Positions 8,714-18,600 of a DNA stretch of 64,000 bases are shown here, one piece after another. The notes beneath the pieces were generated by a model. It saw only the letters and a list, made by a program, of their open reading frames with translations, did not search any database and had not been told where the DNA came from. Position 1 is the first letter of the stretch, and each line of letters starts with the position of its first letter. A program made the position numbers and the translations under genes. The stretch lies in contig JAFLBI010000001.1 in NCBI GenBank assembly GCA_017303835.1, forward strand, positions 992,001-1,056,000, given 5' to 3'. Source of the stretch: Chitinophagales bacterium. GTDB taxonomy: Bacteria > Bacteroidota > Bacteroidia > Chitinophagales > Chitinophagaceae.

Positions 8714-8782
8714 GCAAACCGATGGCACTCTACCCATTAGCTTAACATTATATTTTATAAATAAATTTTCATTAACACTTTA

Positions 8783-8802
8783 GTTATCGAATTTTAGATA
8801 AC
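8783..8802 (+). promoter_or_regulatory. Palindrome before the barrel gene
   Basis: Perfect 6-bp arms GTTATC (8783-8788) and GATAAC (8797-8802), with an 8-base A/T-rich spacer, ending 11 bases before the ATG at 8814. Could be an operator or an mRNA hairpin near the ribosome site; not matched to a known factor. Confidence 0.25.
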
Positions 8803-8813
8803 AATCAAACCTC

Positions 8814-9422
8814 ATGAGAAAAACATTTCTTTTTCTTTTTACGATCATTTTATTTCAATCAAGTTTCGGTCAAATCTCTAAAGGAAATTGGTTAGTCGGC
8901 GGCTCCGGACAATTGTCAGCATATAGCAGCACGAATACAAATGTTTCACCTGCAAGGGAACAGAACGTAAAGGCTTTATACATAAGTGTTTCACCCAATA
9001 TTGGCTACTTTATCAAAGACAAGTTTGCAGTTGGACTACGACCTGCCTTAACTTGGGAAAAAGGAAAAGCTGGAGATGCCTTTGCTCCTGATGGCTCGGT
9101 AGTAGGAAGCGGTGGGAAGCTTACACAAATCAGATTTGTGATAGGTCCGTTCTGCCGCTATTATTTGCTTGACACGGAAAAGCCATTTAATATTCTTATA
9201 GAAGCAGCTTACCAATATGGAATTGGTTCTCCAAAACCGCTTAACGAGAGACAAAGTATCTTTTCGGCAGGACTAGGACCAGTCATTTATTTTAATTCAT
9301 CCGTCGGTTTGGAGTTCCTTTTGGGTTATAACAACACGATATTGAATGCAGAAGGATATTATAGAACTTCAAAAAATAGTATTCAACTAAACATAGGGGT
9401 TCAAATTCACTTAGAAAAATAA
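8814..9422 (+). CDS. Outer-membrane beta-barrel protein
   Basis: 202 residues with a clear signal peptide (MRKTFLFLFTIILFQSSFGQ, cleavage near residue 20). After it come alternating amphipathic strands: NWLVGGSGQLSA, KALYISVSPNIGYFI, FAVGLRPALTW, TQIRFVIGPFCRYYL, then repeated glycine/aromatic turns to a strand-like end (NSIQLNIGVQIHL). This is the pattern of small Bacteroidota porin-like or OmpA-N-type barrels of about 8 strands. Substrate or partner unknown. It stands alone between two folded intergenic elements, as a single-gene module of the accessory stretch. Confidence 0.75.
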   Translation: MRKTFLFLFTIILFQSSFGQISKGNWLVGGSGQLSAYSSTNTNVSPAREQNVKALYISVSPNIGYFIKDKFAVGLRPALTWEKGKAGDAFAPDGSVVGSGGKLTQIRFVIGPFCRYYLLDTEKPFNILIEAAYQYGIGSPKPLNERQSIFSAGLGPVIYFNSSVGLEFLLGYNNTILNAEGYYRTSKNSIQLNIGVQIHLEK

Positions 9423-9453
9423 GTAGCATGACTTTATGAAGAGAGAAATCTGC

Positions 9454-9495
9454 TGACAACATCAGATTTTGTGCAATTGTTGCTAGACGTTGAAG
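9454..9495. repeat. Short palindromic intergenic element C (attC-like, tentative)
   Basis: Begins TGACAAC (9454-9460) and ends GTTGAAG (9489-9495). CAACA (9457-9461) pairs with TGTTG (9478-9482). Its left half, CAACATCAGATTTTGTG (9457-9473), is closely related to element B. Bases 9496-9684 up to the next gene show nothing recognisable. Confidence 0.3.
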
Positions 9496-9684
9496 CAATC
9501 AGCTGCAGTGCATATCCAAGCTTTGGTTTCGGCGGACGTGATTATGCCTACAATTAGCTCAAAACTTCGGCTTTTCTTGTCCCCACAGTGTCTTCCCCAC
9601 CGCCGGAGACGCTGAGGAGACTAAATCGGCTCCACCCTTTCAGCTCAAAATAATCAGCGATTAAAAATTGCTTACTTTTATTTT

Positions 9685-9978
9685 ATGAAACTCACGCCTG
9701 AAGAAATAGTAGCTATCCGTGAATACTTTAAGGACAAGCCAGTTCTTAAAGCATTTCTGTTTGGCTCATTTGCCAGAGCGCAGGCTTTGAGTAATAGTGA
9801 TATAGATATACTAGTAGAATTAGATTATTCAAAACACATTGGTCTTGGCTTTGTGAATATGAAATTTGATTTAGAAGACAAGCTTCACAAGAAAGTAGAC
9901 TTAGTTTCAAGCAATGCTATCTCAAAACATATACTCCCTTTCATTAACAGTGACAAAGTGTTAATTTATGAAAGGTAA
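9685..9978 (+). CDS. mntA: MntA-like nucleotidyltransferase antitoxin
   Basis: 97 residues, the usual size of minimal nucleotidyltransferases. The catalytic signature is G27-S28 followed, after ten residues, by D39-x-D41 (GSFARAQALSNSDIDILV). In characterised MntA/HepT (type VII) toxin-antitoxin pairs this enzyme transfers AMP to the HEPN toxin near its active site and silences it. The gene overlaps the start of the HEPN gene by 11 bases, the usual coupled arrangement with antitoxin first. Confidence 0.9.
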   Translation: MKLTPEEIVAIREYFKDKPVLKAFLFGSFARAQALSNSDIDILVELDYSKHIGLGFVNMKFDLEDKLHKKVDLVSSNAISKHILPFINSDKVLIYER

Positions 9979-10321
9979 GATCGGTGACAAACAAAGATTA
10001 TTACACATACTCGAGTCCATCTCCCAAATTGAACGCTATGTATCCGGGGCGGACTTCAATATATTTTGCCAACATTCGATGATGCGATTTGCTACGATTA
10101 AGCAAATTGAGATTATTGGCGAAGCAGCTAATGCTATTACAGAAGACACCAGGAGCGCATTCAGCGAAATCCAATGGCGCCAAATCATAGGATTACGTCA
10201 TATACTTGTGCACGAGTATTTTGGCATTGACGATAGACTTATTTGGCAAATTGTATCAAATGATATCCCTGTACTTAAACAGGAAATTAAGAAGATGCTT
10301 ACTTCAATAGATACGGAATAG
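9968..10321 (+). CDS. hepT: HepT-like HEPN toxin (DUF86)
   Basis: 117 residues, all-helical HEPN protein. It carries R77-x4-H82-x-Y84 (RHILVHEY), the RX4HXY signature: Arg and His form the RNase site and Tyr is the residue AMPylated by the partner. The preceding helix KQIEIIGEAANAIT is also typical of DUF86. Its start lies inside the antitoxin gene. Expected role: RNA cleavage when freed from the antitoxin, stabilising mobile DNA or acting in phage defence. Confidence 0.9.
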   Translation: MKGKIGDKQRLLHILESISQIERYVSGADFNIFCQHSMMRFATIKQIEIIGEAANAITEDTRSAFSEIQWRQIIGLRHILVHEYFGIDDRLIWQIVSNDIPVLKQEIKKMLTSIDTE

Positions 10322-10373
10322 CAATTAACTGATATATTAAGGGAACCGTCTATCCATTATATATTTTAGCGTG

Positions 10374-10439
10374 ACCCAACTAGCGCAAGTATGCAGGTTT
10401 GGCTTTGCCTATGGCGTGCTTGTGCATTAGCCGTTACCA
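10374..10439. repeat. Folded intergenic element D (attC-like)
   Basis: Begins ACCCAAC (10374-10380, exact RYYYAAC) and ends CCGTTACCA (10431-10439). GCGCAAGTATGC (10383-10394) pairs along all 12 positions with GCGTGCTTGTGC (10414-10425) if three G-T pairs are allowed, around an inner GGC-TTT-GCC hairpin. Size, arm layout and position after hepT recall integron attC sites; the right-hand box is not a perfect GTTRRRY. Confidence 0.45.
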
Positions 10440-10514
10440 TCACTTTTTGCTTTTGAATTTTACCTTTTGACTTTTTGATTCATCTCTTTCCTCGCAAATA
10501 GACAAATCAACTAT

Positions 10515-11441
10515 TCACGAAACCCGCATCGCATCACCAATCTCCAACTTATACCCTTTTCCGCGAATCACGCTGATACGAATATTGGGATCCAGCTCCA
10601 GTTTCTTTCTGAGTTTTGAGATAAATACATCCAAGCTTCGGCCTACAATGACGCCTTCGTCTTCCCAGATTTCTTTTTGCAATCTGCTGCGCTCGATGAT
10701 TGCATTGGGCGCCAACGCAAACATGTGCAGCACACGAGCTTCTGTTTTCGTAATCTCAATGACGGTATCCTCATACAAGAGTGTACGCGCTTCCAGATCA
10801 AATACAATCTTGCCCAGCATAAACTGGCCTTCAGCTGCATGCTGCAAACTGTCCGATTGATGTTCAGCTACACCATTGCGCAGCTTTGCCGGCTTCCAGA
10901 AAACATAGCCCACCAGGGCAAGAAATGCCAGGCTTCCGAGCAACAAACCGTTCTTCGTATTGATTGGTCCCGCATTGGGGAATTTAATCCGGATAATATA
11001 ACAGGCTTTCGGTTGCTTTCTGCCCAGGCAGGAAATGATATCGTCTTGTTTGTTCCCTGAAACTGCATATCCATAGACAACACCAGCATTACCGCAACGC
11101 AACACATTCACCACATGATCACTTGTATTGGCATCTTTGGCCAATAATCTTTGGGTAGTATTCACCAATTGCTCGGGTTGAAAACTAAATGCCTGTTCAA
11201 ACCTAAGCTCGTATTCATTATCTGAAATTTGCTGCACAGGCAATACCCTGGATACACTATCACCTGATTGAAGCAATAGTTCATGCCCTATTCGGCGCAG
11301 CAAAATCTCCCTTCTGGCTAAAGTATACTCATCATTACCTGTGATGCTGAATGCCACACACACCAGACCAACAAACAAAAGCAATAGGATTATTCCTGTA
11401 TGCTTTCGCCTGTTTGGCAGCAGATTTTCTTTGATCAACAT
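10515..11441 (-). CDS. Membrane-anchored winged-helix transcription regulator (CadC/ToxR-like layout)
   Basis: 308 residues from ATG at 11441 (an in-frame TTG lies at 11453 but is less likely). Order: short cytosolic N-terminus; membrane segment (TGIILLLLFVGLVCVAFSIT); roughly 130-residue extracytoplasmic part with three cysteines; second membrane segment (GLLLGSLAFLALVGYVFW); then a C-terminal OmpR/PhoB-type winged helix (FDLEARTLLYED, KTEARVLHMFALAPN, RSLDVFISKLRKKL, RGKGYKLEI). No phosphoacceptor domain. It probably senses an envelope signal and acts on DNA from the membrane. The divergent exported-protein gene and the 21-base-spaced repeats between them are probable targets. Confidence 0.85.
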   Translation of the reverse strand: MLIKENLLPNRRKHTGIILLLLFVGLVCVAFSITGNDEYTLARREILLRRIGHELLLQSGDSVSRVLPVQQISDNEYELRFEQAFSFQPEQLVNTTQRLLAKDANTSDHVVNVLRCGNAGVVYGYAVSGNKQDDIISCLGRKQPKACYIIRIKFPNAGPINTKNGLLLGSLAFLALVGYVFWKPAKLRNGVAEHQSDSLQHAAEGQFMLGKIVFDLEARTLLYEDTVIEITKTEARVLHMFALAPNAIIERSRLQKEIWEDEGVIVGRSLDVFISKLRKKLELDPNIRISVIRGKGYKLEIGDAMRVS

Positions 11442-11452
11442 GGTATTCTTCA

Positions 11453-11486
11453 ATTATTTACAAAGTTTACAGCATTATTTACAAAG
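11453..11486 (-). promoter_or_regulatory. Two 13-base direct repeats upstream of the membrane regulator gene
   Basis: ATTATTTACAAAG occurs at 11453-11465 and again at 11474-11486, exactly 21 bases (two helical turns) apart, 12 bases upstream of the regulator start codon. OmpR-type winged-helix proteins bind such tandem sites on one DNA face, so autoregulation is plausible. Confidence 0.45.
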
Positions 11487-11616
11487 CATTTACCATCATC
11501 CGTAGCCGACCAGCGTAGTTTTATCTAACCAAGCACAGACGGCATAAAAGCAAGAAAGCTTCCTGTGTTTGGATGAATTGAAAATTAAATAAGTCTTCAC
11601 TAAAACCTCCACAATT

Positions 11617-12159
11617 ATGACAAAAGGTATCTACGCGCTGCTCTTTCTCTTGGTTATTGCTAGCGGACTGGCACTGGCTAATCGTGCAAACGAACCTGAA
11701 AAACCTCAAAAGTTTAGTTTGCAACCTGCAAATATTGCTGAAAACAAAGCTGCATTGAAAAGATGGGAAGCCAGTCCGGATGGCATTGCTTTTAACAAAT
11801 GGAAAGCTTCTCCAGAGGGTAAAAAAGTGGTGACCAGTGCTGCTAAAATCTTACCTCATACCAAAGATGGCAGTAGCATGGAAGCAGTAGTTACTTCATT
11901 AACACTCCCAGCCGGCTCCAGATTAGGCTATGGTGTGATGGTGAAAATTGATGGCGAAGCATTCATTCTGAGTTTCGGCGTTTTAAAATTATCTGAGATG
12001 CAGCAACTCAATAGCCTGAAAGTAAATGACAAAATATTAATCAAAAGCCGCGCTGTTTCCTACGCACCCAAGTATGCTTATGCGATTGTAGCAGGTGATT
12101 ATGTGGAAAGAGAAAAGAAAATTCTGTATAAGCGTATTCCACCAAAGGATGGATGCTGA
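11617..12159 (+). CDS. Exported hypothetical protein
   Basis: 180 residues with an N-terminal signal sequence (YALLFLLVIASGLALANRA). The mature part has two similar short segments, RWEASPDGIAFNKW and WKASPEGKKVV, then a beta-rich C-terminal domain ending in Cys. No family recognised. It is divergent from the membrane-bound winged-helix regulator, with 175 bases between start codons that carry direct repeats, so it is a candidate target of that regulator. A perfect-stem terminator follows at 12265. Confidence 0.65.
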   Translation: MTKGIYALLFLLVIASGLALANRANEPEKPQKFSLQPANIAENKAALKRWEASPDGIAFNKWKASPEGKKVVTSAAKILPHTKDGSSMEAVVTSLTLPAGSRLGYGVMVKIDGEAFILSFGVLKLSEMQQLNSLKVNDKILIKSRAVSYAPKYAYAIVAGDYVEREKKILYKRIPPKDGC

Positions 12160-12264
12160 TCGCAGGTTTGATCTTCATCCTTAATAGCTTTATTAATAGT
12201 CTTTTATAGCATAATGCACGCCGATGAATTCCATCTAAAAATGACTTAGCAAAGCATTCAACGC

Positions 12265-12294
12265 ATTGACCCGGGCTTCCGGGTCAATTTTATG
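12265..12294 (+). terminator. Terminator after the exported hypothetical gene
   Basis: Perfect 10-bp stem ATTGACCCGG/CCGGGTCAAT with loop GCTT, followed by TTTTAT, 105 bases after the stop codon at 12159. Confidence 0.8.
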
Positions 12295-12324
12295 TTTGGT
12301 ATGGGCAAAGACTCCTCAAAGGCA

Positions 12325-12372
12325 ACAAAATCGGCATTTTGGTATAAAACAAAATCGGCGTTGTTGTATACA
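12325..12372 (+). repeat. 24-base tandem repeat, two copies, within gene-free stretch 12160-12680
   Basis: ACAAAATCGGC plus 13 bases occurs twice in direct tandem (12325-12348 and 12349-12372), about 18 of 24 positions identical. It lies about 310 bases before the large histidine kinase. Apart from the terminator at 12265 and these repeats, nothing clear is seen in the 521-base gap; a 65-codon open frame across it has no coding character. Confidence 0.4.
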
Positions 12373-12680
12373 AAAAAAGCAATATTTGGGTACATTCTAT
12401 TCACTGAAAATCAGCCCTTTGTTCCATCATTAAGCAGTGAAAAAAGCTTGCATATCCATGCTGATTGCGGAAATGCTTATTGCCATTGAATTTCATTGAG
12501 CACCAAGATTTTAGTCAAATCGTTAGTTTTTGTTTTAGCATCCTAAGCGTTCTATTTTCTCAGCATTGTTGCTGATAATGCTCATATTTTTATATTGGTT
12601 CTCTGCTTATCTTAAGTCCGATTTGGGTATTACTTCAACGCCGGATAGCTCGCTGAGCACTATCCTCAAGTTAGACGTTT

Positions 12681-15600
12681 ATGGAAAAACAGAATCTGGT
12701 CAGTTTGTTTCAATCCATGGCTATAGGTATTGTTTACCAAAACAGCAATGGTCAAATTATTTCTGCCAATCAGGCTGCTGAAGAATTATTGGGGCTGTCG
12801 CAAGATCAAATAATGGGTCGCACATCGATGGATCCGGAATGGCATGCCATCCACCCAGACGGGACAAATTTTCCGGGGGAAACCCACCCCGCAATGATCG
12901 CGCTTAAAACAGGTAAGCCTGTTTACAACACCCCAATGGGTATCTACCATCCTTTAAAAAAGAAATATACCTGGATCTTAATTAACGCTTATCCAGAATT
13001 TGAAAAAGGCGCAGAAACCCCGCATCAGGTTTATGCAACATTTACAGATGTAACAGAACTGATAGAAACAGAAAAAAGATTAAGAAAAGAAAGACGCTTA
13101 CAAGAACTGCTGGCACTTGTTTCCAAAACATTCATCCATGTTGCACCGGGTGAACTCGATAAACAAATCGACAATATTCTGAAAGAATTGGGTGATTTTA
13201 TTGAGGCAGACAGGATGTACATTTTTACATACGACTTTGTAAAAATGACGGCCACCAATACGTATGAATGGTGTGCCCCGGGTATTGAACCACAGATTGC
13301 CTATTTACAAAATACACCAGTTGATTTACTGACAGATTGGACAGAAAACCACAGAGAAGGCAAGACGATGTGGATAGATGATGTCTTTGCATTACCACCA
13401 AACAGCCAATTGCGTGTGATCCTTGAGCCGCAGGAAATCAAGAGCATGATTGCTGTTCCATTGATGGACGGCAAGACCTGTTTAGGTTTTGTGGGGCTTG
13501 ATGCTGTTACCCACCACCACACATTCAGCAATGAAGAGGAAACACTCTTACGCGTTTTCGCTGATGCCCTGGTGAATCTGTACAAGCGAATTGATGCGGA
13601 TAAAAGGCTGCGTTCTTCCAGCTACATGCTGAATGAGCGTATCAAAGAGCTTCGCTGTATCCATGCAATGACAGAACTGAGTGAAAAAATCAACCTCAGC
13701 ACTGATGAGTTTTTTGAAAAAACCCTGGTGATCATTCCGCCCGGTTATGAATTTCCAGACAAGGTTAGAGTAAAGATTGACTATAAAAAGAAATCCTACA
13801 CAACACTGGCTTATAGTCCTACAGACATATACATGGAAGCCGATTTGGTTGTGAACAATGAATTACTTGGAAAAATACGCATAGACAATCCATCGGGCTA
13901 TCCTTTTATGGAGGAAGAATTTAGCCTGCTGGATAATATCAAAAGAAGTATTGAACTATATTTTGAAAAGAAAGAGTCCAGAAAAAATCTGGAAGAAGAG
14001 CGAGAGAAGTATTCCATTATTGCGAACAATACTTTTAACTGGGAATTCTGGAAAGACAGCAATGGCGACTATATTTTTATGTCGCCTGCCTGTGAAAAGA
14101 TTTCCGGATACAGTAGCGAAGTTTTTTTGAATGGCACGCTGAATATTTACGATATCATACATCCTGATGATGTAGAATCACACAAGCAGCATCAGGAAGC
14201 AGCCATTAAGCAGAGCGAACCAGTTACATTCCAGTTTAGGGTTATCACAAAATCCGGTGCTGAGAAAATAATCGAACAAGTCTGCTTCCCTGTTTATGGT
14301 TTCAAGGGAAAGTTTCTTGGACTCAGGGGAACCAATGTTGATATCACTGAGAAAGCGCAAAAAGACAAGCTACTTGCAGAAAGTGAAGCAAGGCTGAGCA
14401 GCCTGGTCAACTCTCAATCGAATTATATTCTCAGAACTGATTTACTTGGCCGTCACACATTCTGGAACAAAAAATTCGAGGATGATTTTGGCTGGCTTTA
14501 CGGAGGCACCAGGGGTCTGGAATTATCCAGTTCCATGGCATCTATCTGCTCTTACCACCAAGACAGAGCAAGAGAAGCCGTAAAAATCTGTTTACTGGAA
14601 CCCGGAAAAGTTGTACCAGTAGAATTAGACAAGCCTACGCAAGATGGTGGCACTGTAGTTACCTACTGGGAATTTGTCTGCATCACAGATAGCGAAGGCA
14701 ATCCTTCAGAGATGCAATGTGTAGGCATTGATATCACTGAACGCAAAAGAGCGGAAGAAGCTTTAAAGACAAGTCAGCAGCGATTGCTCAATCTGGTGAA
14801 TAGCCAAACCAGTTATGTCTTACGAACAGATCTCTATGGCCAGCACACTTATTGGAATAATAAATTTGAAGAAGAGTTTGGTTGGATCTATGGTACTGAT
14901 TTGGATCATGGTGATGCATTAAAGTCTATCTGCGACTATCACCACGAAAGAGCCAGAGTGGTGGTAGAAAAATGTATCCATCAGCCAGGCACTACTTTTA
15001 AAGTTGAGTTAGATAAACCCACCAAGGAAAAAGGCATCAGAACTACACTCTGGGAATTTGTCTGCCTTACAGACAATGATGGCATGCCAACCGAGATACA
15101 GTGCATTGGTGTGGACATTACGGACAGAATTCAGATGGAGCAAACACTCAGAGAGAGTGAAGACAAATACAGAACCCTGATTAACAGTGTCGATGCTGCC
15201 ATTATGCAATTTGATCAGGCTGGCAATTGCCACTATATGAATTCCATAGCAGCAAGGCCGCATGAAGTAAGTCCGGAATCTTTGATTGGGAAGAATATTC
15301 GTGATTTACTGCCGGAGAAAGATGCTGTAAATATCCTTGCCATTATAGAACAGGTAATGCTCACCAATGAAGGAACTGTATTAGAATTATTGATTCATCC
15401 TTCTAATAAAGAGTTATGGGTAAGGAATAGTTTTCAGCCAATACGTGATCTTTCCGGTAAGCCCATTGCAGTACTCTCCTATGCCAGTGATATTACAGAT
15501 AAGAAAAAAGCAGAAATCAAGCTGCAACAAAGTGAGCAGAAATACAAAGTGCTTTTTGAAGACTCACCAGACCCTTACTTAATATTCCACGAAGGAAGAT

Positions 15601-18600
15601 TGATTGAATGCAATCAGCCAACCCTGGAACTACTCAAAATTTCGAAACAGGAGATTCTGGGCAGTGCTCCACATGAGTTTTCGCCAACTTTTCAGCCAAA
15701 TGGGAAACGCTCAGAGGAATATGCCAAAGCACTCATTGAGGAAACGCTCCGGGTAGGAAAAAGCACTTTTGAATGGACGCATCTGCGAAAAGATGGTAGC
15801 ACTTTTATTGTTGAAGTAAGTCTAAGCATGACGGAGTATAACAATATCCCTGTCATGTTTACTACCTGGAGGGATATTACAGAATTAAAACAAGCAGAGG
15901 ATGCCATTAAAGCTGCTACAGATAGATTCAATGAAGTAACCAAACACAGCAAATCTGTGATATGGGAAGTTGACACAGTAGGCAAATACGTATATATAAG
16001 CGATGCAACTGAATCTGTTTTTGGCTACTCCCCTGACGAATTAATTGGTAAATACTTTTTTGATTTACATCCAGAGACCGAAAGAGAACAATATGCCCAA
16101 AATGGATTATCCCTAATCTCAACCGGAACAGAAATCGTTGATTTCCATAACCCAATAGTTAGAAAAGATGGCCAACTAATATGGGTTTCAACCAATGGTA
16201 CACCTATCAGAAACAGTGAGGGTAAGGTTATTGGTTACAAGGGCGTGGATACAGATATCACTGCCAGAAAACTTGCTGAAGAAGACTTACGCAAGTTTAA
16301 AAATATCTCTGACAAAGCCAATTATGGTACAGCTATTGCCAACTTAAATGGCGAGTTGGTTTATTGCAACGAAGCATTTGCTTTAATGCACGGTTGGGGT
16401 ATCGAAGAGCTATTAGGGAAAAAGTTGGATACAGTAATTGGCAGTACCCAATCTGCAGAAAACCAACAACAAGCGCAAAAAGCATTACTGACCGATGGGT
16501 ATATTTATCAGGAGGTAACACACAGAAGAAAAGATGGTACTGAATTCCCAGCTTTTGTGAATATCAAAATCATCAATGATCCTGATGGCAAGCCTGAATA
16601 CATGTCAGGAACAGTGGTTGACATCTCTGATATAAAAAATGCGGAATCTGCATTAAGAGAAAGTGAGGGCAACTTAAATCAGGCACAACAAATTGCCAAA
16701 ATGGGCAGCTGGGAGTTGGACCTGAGGACTTATACAACTCAATGGTCTGACAACTATTACAACATCATTGAATTAGACAGAACAGTAAAACCTGATGCAC
16801 GTTTGTTTAATGCCATGGCGCATCCGGATGATCGAGCGAATATGGCTGTTCAGGAGACCGCACTACTTCAGACCAAAAAGCCTGTATCATTTGAAATGAG
16901 GCTGGTGATGCCCGATGGGCGCATCAAATGGATTCAGAATAATGTGGTAGGGACATTTGAGCAGGATCAGCTGGTTGCTTTAAAAGGTGTAAACATTGAT
17001 ATCACCGAGAAAAAATTACAAGAAGAACAAATCAGGATTCAAAATGAACGCTTGTCTGCCATTATTGAGGCCATGCCGGATCTGATCTTTATCAGCGACA
17101 GAGAAGGCAATTATCTCGAGTTTATTCGCTCAGGTCATAAAACAGATAAACATAGCTACGCAAATGTGGTAGGAAAGAATATTGGTGATATCTATGGGGA
17201 GCAGGAGGCTAAAAAGCATATTAAAAATATTCAGCGTTGCTTGGAAACAGGTGAACGCATTACCTATGAATACGAATGGCTCGACAATGGCGAACGGATT
17301 TTCTTTGAAGGAACCATTGTTCCTTTAGATAAGAATCGTGTACTGCGCTTTGTGCGTGACATTAGCGACAGGAAAAAGATTGAACACGAATTGGTTGAGT
17401 TGAATGCGGGCCTCGGAAAAAGAATTCATGAACGTACCAGAGAACTGGAGCGTTCAAACATCGAACTCTTATATGCACGTGTTGAAGCGGAAGAAGCCAA
17501 CAAATCGAAAAGTGAGTTTCTTTCCAGAATGAGCCATGAGTTGAGAACACCTATGAATTCAATTCTTGGTTTTGCACAGCTATTAGAAATGGGTGAACAC
17601 TCTGAAGCGCAACTGAAAAGTGTACACCATATTTTAAGGAGTGGTAAACACTTATTAGACTTGATCAATGAGGTGCTGGATATTGCCCGTATTGAAGCAG
17701 GTAGGGTGTCCATTTCCGTAGAAGCTGTATCTGCGAAAGATATTATCACGGACTGTCTGGATACCATTCAGCCTTTAGCTGCATCAAAAGGTATTCGCAT
17801 TCATACAGATGTTGCTGCGGAAACATTTATCAGAGCAGATAAGCAAAGACTGAAACAGGTATTGATCAATATCATGAACAATGCCATTAAATACAATAGA
17901 AACAATGGCGATGTTTGGATAAAAGCGATACCACTGCCTGGTCTTCAGAGCAATATGGTGAAATTGGTTATCAAAGATTCAGGATTTGGTATTGCTGAAA
18001 AGGATATCTCCAAAGTATTCCTTCCATTCGAACGTATTGGCGCAGAAAACCACAATATCGAAGGAACCGGACTTGGATTAGCTGTTGTAAAACAATTGAC
18101 TGAGTTAATGGGCGGTAATGTTGGCGTAGAGAGCGAAGAAGGCAAAGGGTCTACTTTCTGGATAACACTTACTGAAAGCATTAGTGAACTCCAAAGAGTA
18201 AGAACCAATGGCGATATACATCAGATTGCAACCATTAGCAATTCAATCGGCGGTACTGTACTCTATGTGGAAGACAATGCATCAAATGTTGAATTAATTG
18301 AACAAATCGTACTCACAAAACGTAAAGATGTAAAACTGGATGTGGTGATGTATGGTAAACAGGCTTTACCGAGGGCCCTTGAGATAAAACCGAGTCTGAT
18401 ACTGCTTGACCTGAACCTGTCGGATATTCACGGATCAGAAGTATTGACTCAGTTGAAATCCAATGTACAAACTTCGGCTATACCTGTTGTTGTGATTAGT
18501 GCTGATGCCATGCCTGCACAAATCACCAAACTGAAAGAATCGGGTGCTGCAGGCTATCTGACAAAACCCATTGAACTGAATGAGTTATTGAAAGTGATTG

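Noticed and set aside
8478..8783. Open frames of 101 and 73 codons after the condensin operon
   Set aside because: They read through the palindromic element B in two frames; no homologous motif and no start context.
10383..10425. Element D as a simple rho-independent terminator of hepT
   Set aside because: Stem needs three G-T pairs and no T run follows; it fits a folded recombination-type or structural element better.
12292..12489. 65-codon open frame before the giant kinase
   Set aside because: Begins inside the terminator tail and is made mainly of the 24-base repeats; no coding character.
12566..12781. 71-codon open frame overlapping the kinase start
   Set aside because: Overlaps the conserved first PAS domain in another frame.
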